Source: Neocallimastix lanati (nom. inval.)
Lineage: Eukaryota > Neocallimastigomycota > Neocallimastigomycetes > Neocallimastigales > Neocallimastigaceae
Length of the DNA: 64,000 bases
Direction: 5' to 3'
NCBI GenBank assembly: GCA_016946835.1
Contig: JACVTC010000068.1
Span: forward strand, 413,501-477,500
The position numbers and the translations under genes were made by a program. Positions 40,085 through 53,649 of this stretch are shown one piece after another. A model generated the notes under the pieces. That model saw only the letters and a program-made list of their open reading frames with translations. It was not told where the DNA came from and searched no databases. Each line of letters begins with the position of its first letter. Position 1 is the stretch's first letter.

Positions 40085-40960
40085 TACAATAAAAAATTTC
40101 GTCAATAAAATCTAAAGATTTACATCGACATAGAGAAAAAAGGTAGAACATTCAAATATCCAATGGATAAAAGATTGAATCACCTTTTCCACAGATAGGG
40201 CAAAATTTAAGACAATCATCAGAAACTCCACCACTTCTAATTGTAATAGTAGTATTGTATTTGTAACCAACTTTTAATCTTAAGTAATCCAGTTAAAACC
40301 TAAACTTAAATTGGGGGGAGGGAGGGTATTTAAGACTGAGCCTGAATAGATTTCTAAATATTTATAAATTTGAAGTTATCGTAATTTATAACCTTTAATT
40401 CCTTGAAAATTTTACCAACATCATAACCAATATGATTCAAAAACATCTTTGAATTTAGTGTTATTCTTTTTTCTAAATTTTTTCTAGTTTTTTCTTGTAG
40501 AGCACCAGTGATTTTTTACGATCAAGAATAATGTTTCATGGAAGGGATATGGTTTATGAGATCATTAATGATACATATTAAAATTTTTCCATTTACAAAA
40601 AGCATTTTATTTGAAGAAAAGCACAAAAGTCAGCAATTAGAAATACTTGAAGATCACAAGATAAGGCGTAATCACTGACCGTTGCGTTCCTTTTGAAATA
40701 ACTCTTGACAACGGTAGGTCCAATGGTATACGAAATTGATTCATAGTGTAAAAAAAATTCACTAATCACAATAGGCAATAGACATAAGCATTAATCATTA
40801 GTAAGGAATTCCCACAATCCTCACAAAAATATGAAAATATGAAATTGTGAAAGAAGAACTTTTTCAAAGGTAATTGAAAGAATATTATTATTAATAAATG
40901 CTTTCTTTTCCTTCCTTTAAATCAATCGTTAAGATTTCATATATTACACATTTCCATCAA
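40085..40960 (-). mobile_element. Second decayed LINE-type fragment
   Basis: The minus-strand frame over 40160-40310 reads LDYLRLKVGYKYNTTITIRS, then GGVSDDCLKFCPICGKGDS, then a stop. This is a zinc-knuckle-like C-P-I-C-G typical of the C-terminal part of LINE reverse-transcriptase polyproteins. It corresponds to 29955-30130 at nucleotide level (shared AAATCTAAAGATT, GTAGAACATTC-like and ACTCCACCACTTCT-like blocks). Upstream on the minus strand, a 61-codon open frame (40593-40778) and further GC-richer sequence to about 40960 are probably the same element, too decayed to place. Confidence 0.65.
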
Positions 40961-41300
40961 GAAGGAGATACAAATACATAATTAAAAAAATTTTTTTTAA
41001 TAGGATTAATATTATTACCATTAAAAAAAAATAATCTTCCTTTTATATCTTTATCATTCAGGAATGTTTAATAAATTTCTCTTATGAACAATTAGAAAAA
41101 AATTAATGAAAAAAAATTGAAAAAAAAAAAATTTTTTTTCATCAATACATAAAAAAAAAGTATTTAGTGTGCAAAACTAGGTATACTGCTACTTTTACTA
41201 CAACAAGGGCAGAATATTGGGCAATCTTTAGATACCAATTTACTTTTAATATTAAAGATTTCATATCAGATTTGAATCCACATCTTAATTCATCAGATCT

Positions 41301-41448
<148 letters not shown>

Positions 41449-41885
41449 TTAATATTAATAAAAAAAAGCTTGGATAATAATAATATTAACCTTAAAATAA
41501 ATGAATTAAAATATATTTTAATAGAAAAAAAAAAAAGTAAATACAAAATTTATATAGTTTCTGAAAATAAATATATATTTTTTTTTTTAAAAAAAATAAT
41601 AAAAATAAAAATAAAAAATGAAAAATAAATAGAACTTTTTTTTTTTTTTTTTTTTTTAAACATTATTAAAATAAAGTAATAATAAAATAATAATAATAAA
41701 TACTAAAAACAAAAAGTCTTTTATATATATAATATATATTAATTATTAATTATTAATCATTAATTATAATTTATAATTTATAATTTATAATTTATAATTT
41801 ATGATTTATATTTTATTATTATTTGCAAATATATATTACATTATTAACTTATACAATTATTTAATATAATAAATTTTTTTATTTT

Positions 41886-42163
41886 TTAATTTTCTTTATT
41901 ATTATAAAGATTTGTATCGATAAAGGAAGGAGAGGTCACAGTATTTATTTTTGAAGTAGGATAGGCATCATTATAATATTCCATTTCCTTTTTATTTTTT
42001 TCATTATTATTATGTAATGAAGAAGAAGAAGAAGGTTGCTGAAGAGCCTTTTTATTATTTCCTGGAATAAATTCTGCTACATTAACATTGGCGGTAAAGG
42101 AATTACCATTGTTAATGTTATTTACTTTTTTAGAAGTGGATGAAACATTATTACTACTGTTGC

Positions 42164-42203
<40 letters not shown>

Positions 42204-45200
42204 GCTACTATTATTATTATTATTATTGGCTTTATTGGCCTTAGAATTTGCCTTTTTACCTTTTGAGGTATTGCCTTTATTAGTGGTAGTTGAGCCATTA
42301 CTATTACTGCTATTATTACTATTACTACTACTCTCATTATTAATACTATTTAATATATTGGCAATATTAGCATCCATAGTAGCCGTTGCTAATGCATTTG
42401 ATTCATGGTTGGAATTACCAGTATTGACATTATTGTTGTTAGTATTCGTATTTTTATTTTTAGCAGAATTGCTTTTATTCTTCTTTTTACTTTTGGTGGT
42501 AGTATTGGCTTTAGCATTACCATTACTATTATTATTACCATTGTTATTATTATTCAAAACATTATTATTGGTATTACCAGAATTCGTATGACCATTTAAA
42601 TTATTATTAATATTAGCATTAGCATTAGCATTAGCATTATTATTGCTATTTTGATTCTTATTATTTGCCTTTCTCTTAGAATTGTTTGTCTTATTACCCT
42701 TGATATCATTTTTACCTTCATTCATACCATTAGAATTATTATTGGTATTGGCATCTCCTATTCCTCCTCCTTTCATACCATGACTACCATTGATCATTTT
42801 ATTTAAAGAATTCATTGCTGGATTATTATTATTATTATTGCTATTACTATTATTATTATTGGTATTATTATTGGTATTACTACCACCACTACCATTATTC
42901 TTATAACCATTATACTTATTATTATATCTTGTATTACCATTTGTCATTGCGGTATTTTCATTATACATATTTCTGGTGGTCACTATTGTAGAATTTTGAT
43001 AATAGCTATTATAATTATTTATCATCTTGGCATTTCCCTTTTTAGAATTAGGATGATAGACGGGATGATTCTTATTATTGCCTGGAACATTGATATTCAC
43101 ATTATTATTTCCGGTTGACCCATTTCCATTATAATTATTGGTAAGAGTAGCCCCATTACCACCATTATTATAGTAGACCATTCCATTCTTTTGTTGATAG
43201 GTGATGGTGCCACCATTGCCATTACCATTATTTTTAGGGTTATATAAGACCCCATTGCCTCCTTTACCATGACCATTATTCATATAGCTTATTTTATTCA
43301 TTATATTACCGCTACCATTAAAGTTACCTCCTCCATAATTATTTTGAATATAAGGATTGGTATGGATCATCGAAGAATTACCACCACCACCACCACTACC
43401 ATAGATAGAGTAAGATGATGAATTAGAGCCATAATTCATACCATTATTATTTTGACGATTCTTCATCATATTATTATTGGAAATCGAAGAAGATTTTTTA
43501 TCCTCTTGATAGGCCTCATCATCAAAGTCAATAAAATTATGTTTGGCCAAGAATCCCCAACCTAATAGCTTGTTCTTTGATTTGGTATTTGCCTCATTTG
43601 AGGTATGATCCTCCATACTTGCGGTTACTTTATTATAAAGTATATCATTAGAATGACTACCTATCATTGTAGTAACATTGCTACTATTACCATTACCATT
43701 GCTATTACCACCACCACCACCATTACTACTACTACCTTGACCTATACTATTAGGATTATTATTAGTATTATTAGTTGTAGTAATAGGGTAAGTTGAAGAA
43801 TTGATATTGGAACTACCTTTGATGGAAGGAAAAGATTTATTTGTTATATCTAGTGCTCCTTGTATCTCACGAATATTATAGAGATCTGGTGTAGTGATCT
43901 TATGAGTGGATAACTTTTTATCCGTTTTCCAACCTAAATTAAAGCCACCAAAATCATAATCATGATTTTCAAAATAAGAATTCAGTTTAAAGAGGTTGCT
44001 TGAACTCTTACTCTTATTCTCACTACTTAACCAAGGATTTTTAATCTCTGCAGAGGCACTTTTAGATGAAATAAACGATTTATCAATTTTAGTATTAATC
44101 ATAGGCTTAACGATACTGGAAGACGATAAAGTAGAAGTAGAATTAGAATTAGATGTAGTAGATGAAGAAAAAGAAGAAAGATTTCCTATCATAGGAATCA
44201 CCTCCTTTCCATTCATATCACTATTAAAATAGGAGGAATAGCTAAATGGATAACAAGAGGTAGAATAACTTCTCGTCTTGCGATAAGGATAATTTATTTT
44301 TTCATTAATCTTTAAACTATTCGTTGTAGCCGTGGTGGAGGTGGATGAGTTGCTATCAGTTCCATTGAGGACGTCATTACTATTACTATTATTATTACTA
44401 TCATTACTATTGCTATTATTACTATTATTACTATTACTATTACCATTACTATTATTATTACTATTGTTATTATTAAGGAAAGAACTACTACTATTATTAA
44501 TATCACTAGTAGTACTATTATTAGACGTGATACCAGAAAGATCACTAGCATTAATTAATCCTTCGCCTCCCATTCCTGATTTATTATTGGTAAAATCTGA
44601 AGAAGAAATACCTGAAAGTAAATTATTAAACTCATTTAATTCAGTTCCCACCTTTCGATTTGTAAAAGAAAGATTGGCATCAGTACTCTCAGTATCATTA
44701 TTATTATTTAAAGAATAGTTTAAGGAAGAAAGGAAGGAATCTTCCTTAAATAAAGTGGAAGAACTACTATTAATAAAATCATTTAATGTGGAATTACTTC
44801 TACGTATTCTGTGCTCCGGTGTAGTTTTAGGTTCACTGACTTCATCTAAACTTTCTAAAGCCATACTTCCTAAATTACTACTGAATCCAGAATTTAAATC
44901 TTCCAATGATTTCTTTTTGGACAAAGAAAAAGTAGAAATTAATGGACAAGATTGTCTTCTCGTTGAATTATAGTAATTGAAAGGGAAATCGCCAATGGAT
45001 TTCAAATGATTATTAGATGTTGTCATACTGAGGGTATTAAAGCTATCTAAATTATCTCCATCATAGTCAAAACTATTGGTAAAAGGATCCACAAAAAGGG
45101 AATCTGCACAAATAGAAAAGGATCTTCCTCTAGAAAAGATATTGGGATAGTTACTAAAACTTAAACCTGTCGTATCAGTAGAAATACTATCCTTATCATA

Positions 45201-48084
45201 ATAACTACTGGTGGTAAAAGAGGAGGTACGATTATCATCAAAGATAGAAGTAGCTAAATTCTCCATAGTTCCATTTTCATTAATAAAGTTTCTTATCGTT
45301 TCACTACCACCAGCTATTGATTTCTTACTTTCATCAATCACACCTCCCATTATAGTATTATTATCATTCGCACCTTTATTATTATTACTATTATTATCAT
45401 TATCATTATTATTATCTTTATCATTATTACTACTACTATTATTATTATTATTATTATTATTGCTGTTATTATTATCATTACTATTATTATTGTCATTGCC
45501 ATTATTATTAGTATTAGTATTATTATCATTTATATTATTACTACTATTATTATCATTATTATCATTATTTGTATCAGTATTATTTTCAATGGAAGGATCT
45601 AAATGAATAGTACCATCAAGGATTTCTGCATCTAATTTACTTTTATCCTCTTCATCATTCTTTTGAAAAGATATTTTGGTAGCACTTTCTATACCACTCG
45701 TTACCATGGAAGAAGAATTTGAAATAGAGAAATCATTTCCATTCAAATTTTGTTTTACCCCTGAAGATGTTACTGTAGATTTTCCAACATTATCAATGAA
45801 ATTTAAAGTGCTAGTAGAAGAAGAATTATTTAGCATATTAGAAGAAGAATTCGATAAAGTGTAATGTTTAAAGTTTCCAGAAAATGAAGCACTATGACTT
45901 AATGTTGCTTTTCCAACTGTAATGGTATAGGCAGAGCCTTCTACATCACTTTTGATATCTATATTATATTTTGGTAAAAAAAAAAAAAAAAAAAAAAAAA
46001 AAGAGAGAAAAAGAGAGAGAGAGAAAGGAGAAAATTATATTTATATATAAAAAAAAAGAGAGAAAGAGAAAGGAGAAAAATATATATTTAAAAAAAAAAG
46101 GATTAAATATAAATATTATTTTCATGTTTTAAATAAATAATATATTAAATTTAAAATAAAATTGTGTATTATAATATAAAAAAAAAATAAATTAAAAATA
46201 AAAAAAAAAAAATAAAAAAAAATCTTAAAATAAAAATTTAATTTTAATTTTAATTTTATTTTTATTTTTTTTTTATTTTATTATCCTAGTTTTTATCTTA
46301 CCTTTAATAGAATCAGAAGCTGTTGCTGATGGTGTAGAAGCAGAAGAAAATGGAACTGAGTTTGTTTTTTGGTTAAAGTTTAATTGATTAAAACCAAACG
46401 AATGAATATCTGGATTACCATTGGATTGATTAACCATTGTTGAATTTGAGGAAGGAGAGGACAGAGAGGAAGAAGAAGTGGAAGCATTAGTTGATGAATA
46501 GGATACAGAAGATGAAGAAGAAATTCCTGTAGAATGAGATGGAGTTACAAACTCATTTGTTGAAGAAGAAAGCCCATTATGATTAGGGTAAGAAGAATAA
46601 CTCAAAGCAGGAAGTGAACCTCTTCTAGCATTATTATAATTACTTAAATTCGTTAAGATATCATAGGTACAACTAATACTATTTCTATGAGAACCCAGAC
46701 CACTTCGTACGGGTAAATTTTCAATAACATTATTTTTAAAAAGTTCAAAATTAGTAGAGAATGGAGAATACGGCATACTCGTATAATCATCTACTTTTTT
46801 AGAATTAGAATCTTCCGAGGTCAAATCATTTCCAAATTTACCGATATGTAATTTGGACAGTTTATCTCCCTTTTTCTTTCCTTGTTCCTTTTTTAATATT
46901 GATTTCATTTCTTCAGCATCACTTCCTTCTTCTGTACGATCTTCAATAATACTTGGCATTTTATTCACATTTCCACTTCCCAATTCATAGCACAAATGTT
47001 TGTTTTTATTTTCAATAGTAGTACCACTACTATTATTGCCACAACTACTACCACCACCATTACTACTTATAAAATCGTTTTCCTTTTCTAAAAACTGTAA
47101 AGAATTATCATTAGTACCAATGGCCCCCAATACTTTTGCCTTTTTCAATGATCCAGTAGACGATCTATGATATAATGATGGTGTTATTGGCTTTTTAATT
47201 TCCTTAAAATCTTGACTATTAAGGAATTGATTTATCTCTTCAAAAGAGGAGGATTCAGCATTAACTTTAATCTCTTTTTTAACTTCAGTTTTTATATCTA
47301 AAAAAAAATATTATATAATACAATAAATAAATAAATAAGGAAAAAAAAGTAATATTAACGCTTTTTGCTTTTTCATATATTATATTATAATGTAAAATAT
47401 TTTCTTTCTTTTTAAATAATTCAATATATATTTATATACTATTATATTTATTATACAAAAGTTTAAAAATAATCATTCAAATAGTATTAATAATAATAAT
47501 AATTATTATTACTAATAGAATTACTATAATAATTACCATTTTCATTTTCTTCACTTTCTTTTTCTGATAACTCTTTTTTACTTTTATCATCCTTTTTCGA
47601 TTTTTTTTCATCTTCTTCTGAAGAATGATTGTCACCCTCATCATCTTCATCATCCTTATTATTACTATCATTATTATCACCATTGCTTTTATTATTATTA
47701 TTATTATCATTTTCATTATTACCATTGCTTTTATTATCATCATCATTATTATTATCACCATTGTTATTTTCATTACTATTATTGTTATTCTCTTCACCAT
47801 TGTTATTATTATTTTCTTCACCATCATTGTGATTACCGTCATTTTCTTCACCACCAGAACTATTTATATCATCATTTTGATTTTTATCATTACTTTCATG
47901 ATGATCTTCCTCCTCATGAGAATTTTCTTGATTTTGATCATCCTTTTGATGATCCTCATTACCATCGTCAGAGCAAATGTAATTGTCATTTCCATCACCA
48001 ACTTCGTGATTTTTAATACACTGATAAACAACATTTACTAAACTATTTTTAAATTCTAAAGGTTGTAATTCAAATTTATCTATA

Positions 48085-48115
<31 letters not shown>

Positions 48116-48640
48116 GTATTATTAATAATAAAGATAGTAATAATAATATTTTATTATTTTTCTTAAAAAAATTTTTTTAATCCTTTTTTTATTTTATTTT
48201 ATGTATTAATAATATTATTATTAATGATCCATTGACTGCTACTAAATATGCTTTAAATAACTTATAAAAATTATAAATATACCTTTTAATGTCATATCCT
48301 TACAGTAATTGTTATTTTGAAGAATCAAATGAATAAAAGTATTTACAAATATTGAAGTAACCACAGAGGATATAATACAATTTGATAAATATGAAGATAA
48401 TAGAGACTCTAAACAATCCAACTTTGTATTTAATAATGAATAATCTATTTTTAAAATATCATCTTCATCATACAAGGATAATAATTCTAACAGTGTAGAA
48501 CTGATGGAAGGTGATTTCCTTCTATCTTCTTTCATACTTAATATATACATAGCTTCAATAAATTTATTCATAAATAATAATGGATACTCGATAGTTTTAT
48601 TAATATTATAATTAACTTTTGTTGATATAGATGGTAACAT
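41886..48640 (-). CDS. Asn/Ser-rich protein with C-terminal PAM2-like motif, 1,989 aa, four exons
   Basis: Exons (minus): 48283-48640, 47537-48079, 46302-47297, 41886-45958; all introns are phase 1 with GTATAT, GTAATT or GTAAGA donors and TAG acceptors. Residues 1-155 are a compact, predicted-helical domain (FMNKFIEAMYILSM, LLELLSLYDEDDI, NTKLDCLESLLSSYL) that I cannot name. The rest is intrinsically disordered: an acidic Asp/Glu/Asn segment (exon 2), then Ser- and Asn-rich sequence with N runs up to 13 and conserved islands such as NPWLSSENKSKSSSNLFKLN and LGWGFLAKHNFIDFDDEAYQ. Near residue 1920-1931, FTANVNVAEFIPGN fits the PAM2 pattern (x-N-x-N-x-x-E-F-x-P) that binds the MLLE domain of poly(A)-binding protein. 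A role in mRNA regulation or granules is inferred. Long antisense Leu- or Ile-rich frames are shadows of the AAT repeats. Confidence 0.85.
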
Positions 48641-51273
48641 TTTTATTTCTAAAACGAATTTTGTTATTATATATATGATATATATTATCTCTTTATATAG
48701 ATTATATATATCTTATTTATTTATTTATTTTTCTTTATTCTTTTTTCTTTATTTTTTTATAATAATAAAATATTTATTTTTAATCAATCTTTTCAATAAA
48801 TGTAATACTTTTGATTAAAAATATATTTACTATTAATTAAAAAAATAAAAAATAAAAAAAAAAGAAAAAATAGAAAAGGATATAAATATATCTTTTCTTT
48901 CTTCTTAAATATATATAATCAAAAATAACTTTTATTTTATATTCTATTAAATGAATATAAATTTTTATACGTATAGTATTTCGATTATTAAAGTTGAATT
49001 AAATTAGTGTATTTCAATTATTTAAATTGTATTCAATTAATAGTTAAATTATTTAAGTTAGTTTGAAGTATTATTTAAATTATATAATTATTGTTTATTC
49101 AATTATATTTATATCTTTGATAAATATATCCTAATATAATCTTAAATTACTGAATATATATATATATATATAATGTGTAAAATTATACAATGTCTATATT
49201 GACACTTTTAAAAATAAAAATCAATATTTATTTTTATTTTTTAACTATTTATTCTATTATATATATATATTTATTTATGTATGTATGACAACAGGATAGA
49301 ACTTCTTTATGTAAATTAATATTATATTGTTTCTATTAAAAAAAACGCTTTATATATTATGCTTTTGTATTGTTTTTATATAGATATAAATTAATATTGA
49401 ATTTATCTTTTATCTGTATTTATTTTTAAATTTATTTAAAGTATAAACTTTTTTTTTTAATAATTACGTTGCTTACTATATTAGTTTTTTTTAAAATAAA
49501 AAAAAAGTATAAATATTTCCTTTCTATTGCTATGTTTCCTTACTAAAAATTATTTAAATTGTTTAACTATTTAAATATACCTTGGTAAAATAGTTTGAAT
49601 TTTCAAATGATATATATAAAATTAATAATAACTAAATATATTATATATATTTTCCAACAGGTATATAATATTATGTGAAAATATTACTAAATTTTATCAC
49701 TTATTAAGATAATTATTATAAATATGATTGATAAAAATTAAAAGTTTTTCTTGTTTAAACTGTTTTAAATAATTATATATATACTAAATTATACTTTTTT
49801 TTTATCTTTTGAATATTATACAAATTATAAATTATTTAAAAAATTATTTTATGGATAGTATAAAAAAATAACTAATTAAATACAAATTTTTTATTATTAT
49901 TTAACAATTTAATAATTACTATTATTTATATATGAAGTATTCAATTATAAATAAATGTTTGTACTAATTGCTTTTTTTTTATAATGAATATGTTGGATAT
50001 ATCATTATATACTGTTACACATAAATTAATTATTATTTAAAAACGATAAGATTATTTTTTAAAGAATTAAATTATATGTAAAAAGATTATATAAAATAAA
50101 TGAAGAAAATTGTATATGAATATATATATCACTTTTGAAAAAGACAAAAATATTTATAACATAATACTATTTTTTTTTAAATATTTTCTTATTAATTTTT
50201 CCTAATAAAGAAGTTATGTAAAAAAATAATTTAAAGAAATTAATAAAAAAAAAAAAAGAATAAATATAATAATTAATAAATATATTACTTTTTTTTATTT
50301 TTTTTAAACTATTTTATATCTATTAAATTTCTTTTTAATTTTTCATTTTCTTTCTTTAATATTATATTAATTTTAAATATATATATGTATACGTATATTT
50401 TTACCTTTTTTTTTTTTTTAAAAAAAAAAGAAAACAGTAATATTATTAAAAAACTTTTGTATAAACAATTTCTTTTAAATTCATTTCTTTATTGAAATTG
50501 AAAGATAAATTAAAGTAATAATTATATATAGGAACGTAAATATATTTCTTATTATATAATCAATGTTTATCTTTTTTTTTTTTTTTTTTACTTCTTCTTT
50601 AAAAATATTTTTTATAAATTTTTACTTCAATAAAAAAAAAAAAAGATAAAATATTTTCTTTATAATATTATTAAATGAAATAAAAAAAAATAGTAATAAA
50701 ATTACATATTATTTTTTTTATTAGAATAATGTTATTATTGTTTTCAATTATACAATTGATACGTTTACTAACTCAATTATATTTTAAAATTTTCTTTTTA
50801 AAGTATTACTTATGACTCTTTCTTTTTTTTCTTTTTCTTTTTTTTTTTTTTTTTTTCCTTTTCTTTCTTTTTATAAACAAATTAATTTTTATTTATATAT
50901 GAATATTTTTCTATTATCAACTGAAAAATAAAAGATATTTATTCTCTTTATTATTTATTAATAATAATATAAAAAGAACTTTATAATATACTTTAAAAAT
51001 GATTTTTAATGACAAAAAAAAAAAAAAATAGTAACTAAATATGTAATTTTCGAATTGATAATTATTTTGCTTTTTTCCTTTTTTTAAACTATTGTAATAT
51101 TTAATAACGATAAAATAGTATTGAGTTGTTTATTTTCATAATTATTATTGTTATTAATTTGTTATCTTACTTGTAATTATTTCCTTAATTTTTTTTTTTT
51201 TTTTTTTGTACGTGTGTAAAAATAAGGAAAAAAAAATATTTTTCGTAAAGAATTGTTAAAAGAAAAAAGTATA

Positions 51274-51313
<40 letters not shown>

Positions 51314-51547
51314 ATAAAAAGTGTCTACATTAATTTAATTGTTGGTAAAAAATATTATATATAGATAAATAAATAAATATAAATTAATAAATAAATTATA
51401 AATAAATTATAAATAAATTTATATATATTAGATTATCAATATACGATTATAAATAATTAATTAGTTTAAAATAACTAATAAATGAGTAATAATAAAAACC
51501 CTTTCTTTATTAATATTAATTGAAATTTAATTATTAAATACTTTTTT

Positions 51548-51968
51548 TGATTTTATTATTTATTCATTATTATTTATTATTTATTATTTATTTATTTATT
51601 TATTTATTTATTATTTATTATTTATTATTTATTATTTATTATTTATTATTTATTCATTATTATTTATTATTTATTATTTATTTATTTATTTATTTATTTA
51701 TTATTTATTATTTATTATTTATTATTTATTATTTATTCATTATTATTTATTATTTATTATTTATTATTTATTATTTATTATTTATTATTAAATTATTTAT
51801 TATTCAATTATTTATTATTTATTATTTATTATTTATTATTTATTATTTATTATTTATTATTTATTATTTATTATTTATTATTTATTATTTATTATTTGTT
51901 ATTTATTATTTATTATTTAGTATTTATTATTCAATTATTTATTATTAATTATTTATTATTTATTATTT

Positions 51969-52000
<32 letters not shown>

Positions 52001-52120
52001 TTATTTATTATTTATTATTTATTATTTATTATTATTATTATGATTATTATGATTATTATTTATTATTTATTATTTATTATTTATTATTTATTATTTATTA
52101 TTTATTATTTATTATTATTG
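51548..52120. repeat. TTATTATTTA-type minisatellite, about 570 bp
   Basis: Nearly pure TTATTTATTATTTA units, with higher-order repetition: a block ending in CATTATTATTTATT and TTTATTTATTTATTTATTTA recurs at about 51567 and 51655, i.e. an 88-bp larger unit. Reading frames through it give only Leu/Phe/Ile/Tyr. Confidence 0.9.
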
Positions 52121-53100
52121 ATTTATTTTTTAATTAATTTATAAATAATAAAATTAATATTAAAAAAATGAATAAACTTTATTAATTATAAAATTTTCAT
52201 TTTTATAGTTTTTTTAATGAAAAAAAATTTTTTTATTTTAGTTAAAATAATCTAATTAAAAATTTTTTTATACTGTAATATACTGTAATATTTATTAAAT
52301 GTATATTAATTTTAAATCGAATTAATTAATTTATAAAAAAAATTTTTTTAATAAAAACAATAAAAAGTTTAAAAAGAAAAAAAATTTTTTTATGATTATA
52401 ATTAATAGTAATAATAATATTAATAATATTAATATTATATAATACTATTAATAATTAATATTTTTATTTTTATAATTATATTATAATTAATAATTATAAA
52501 CTATGTATTATATTTGTAACTATTATAAAATAGAAAAAAAAAAAAAATAAAAATAAAAAAAGCTTTAATACCGTACAAAAAAAAAAAAAAAAAATAAAGA
52601 AAGATTTTGTAATAAATAATTAACACTTTTTAAATGTAACAACTATAAAATTAATAATAAAAATGAAAATTTTCAATATAAATAATAAATAATAGAATAA
52701 AAAAATATTTACATTTATATTAATATTTATGAAAAATAGAAGAAATATAAATTTATAGTGAATTTGAACTATTCAACATAATTAAAGATTGGATAATATT
52801 TATAATAAAAAGATTTAAAAAAAAAATAAATAGTTTTATTATTATTATTATATATATAATTAAATAAATAAATGAAAATAAAATAAAACTTAAAAAATAA
52901 AATTCATTATTTTTGATACATTAATAATTAATCAAAAAAAAAAAAAATGGTATGAATACAGAATTAACAATCTATATTCAATATACTATATACTATATAA
53001 TTTTGTAGTATGTATATAAAAATAAAGTTAAAAAAAATAAGAAAAATAATATAAAATTTAAAAACTTTTTTTTACAAATATTTAAACTTTAAATAGAATT

Positions 53101-53334
53101 TTTTTTTTTTTTTTTTTTTTTTTGAGACTGAAATTAACAAGATGGTAGAACAATAAGACCTCCAGTCTATCCCTTAAACATATTGGACTCTTACTGGATT
53201 CGTTGCAATACTGCTTAAGCGTCGACACGGATCTCTCACTGAGTAAGGCTAACATGAAAGACATTATCTATAAGCCGCTTTGTACGACGGAATTTCTTTT
53301 CAATGATCTATTGAACCATCATCGAGAAAGGAAC
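53101..53334 (-). mobile_element. Short retroposed sequence with A-tail and 8-bp target-site duplication
   Basis: A GC-richer sequence of about 211 bp, read on the minus strand from 53334 (GTTCCTTTCTCGATGATGG) to 53124, ends in a run of about 23 A (T on the plus strand, 53101-53123). AAATAGAA occurs at 53091-53098 and at 53335-53342, immediately flanking the insert. A-tail plus target-site duplication is the signature of LINE-mediated retroposition. A 44-codon open frame (starting MSFMLALLSERSVSTLKQYC) runs into the A-tail, so the source may be an mRNA or LINE 3' end; no family was recognised. Confidence 0.7.
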
Positions 53335-53609
53335 AAATAGAAATAAATTCTATAATAACTTTTTTTTTGTACTATAATGAAATATATATAATAATAATTA
53401 TTTTAAAAATAAAATCACTATTAAAATTTACCATCAATTCAGCGTAAATATAATATTATAATTTATTCTTTAAAAACATAATCAAATTACATATATATAC
53501 ATGATAATTGTGAATTTTTGGAGTATAATAAAACTCTAAATTATAAAATTAAAAAAAAAAAAACTATGAATTTTTTAATCTCTTTAGACTTTTACTTTAA
53601 AATTAAGTA

Positions 53610-53649
<40 letters not shown>

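Noticed and set aside
42088-42591. Plus-strand poly-Leu frame, and others at 44332-44718 and 45211-45606
   Set aside because: Antisense readings of AAT/Asn repeats in the Asn-rich protein.
53124-53334. U-snRNA or snoRNA copy
   Set aside because: CGATGATGG resembles a C box, but no matching D box or known snRNA block was found.
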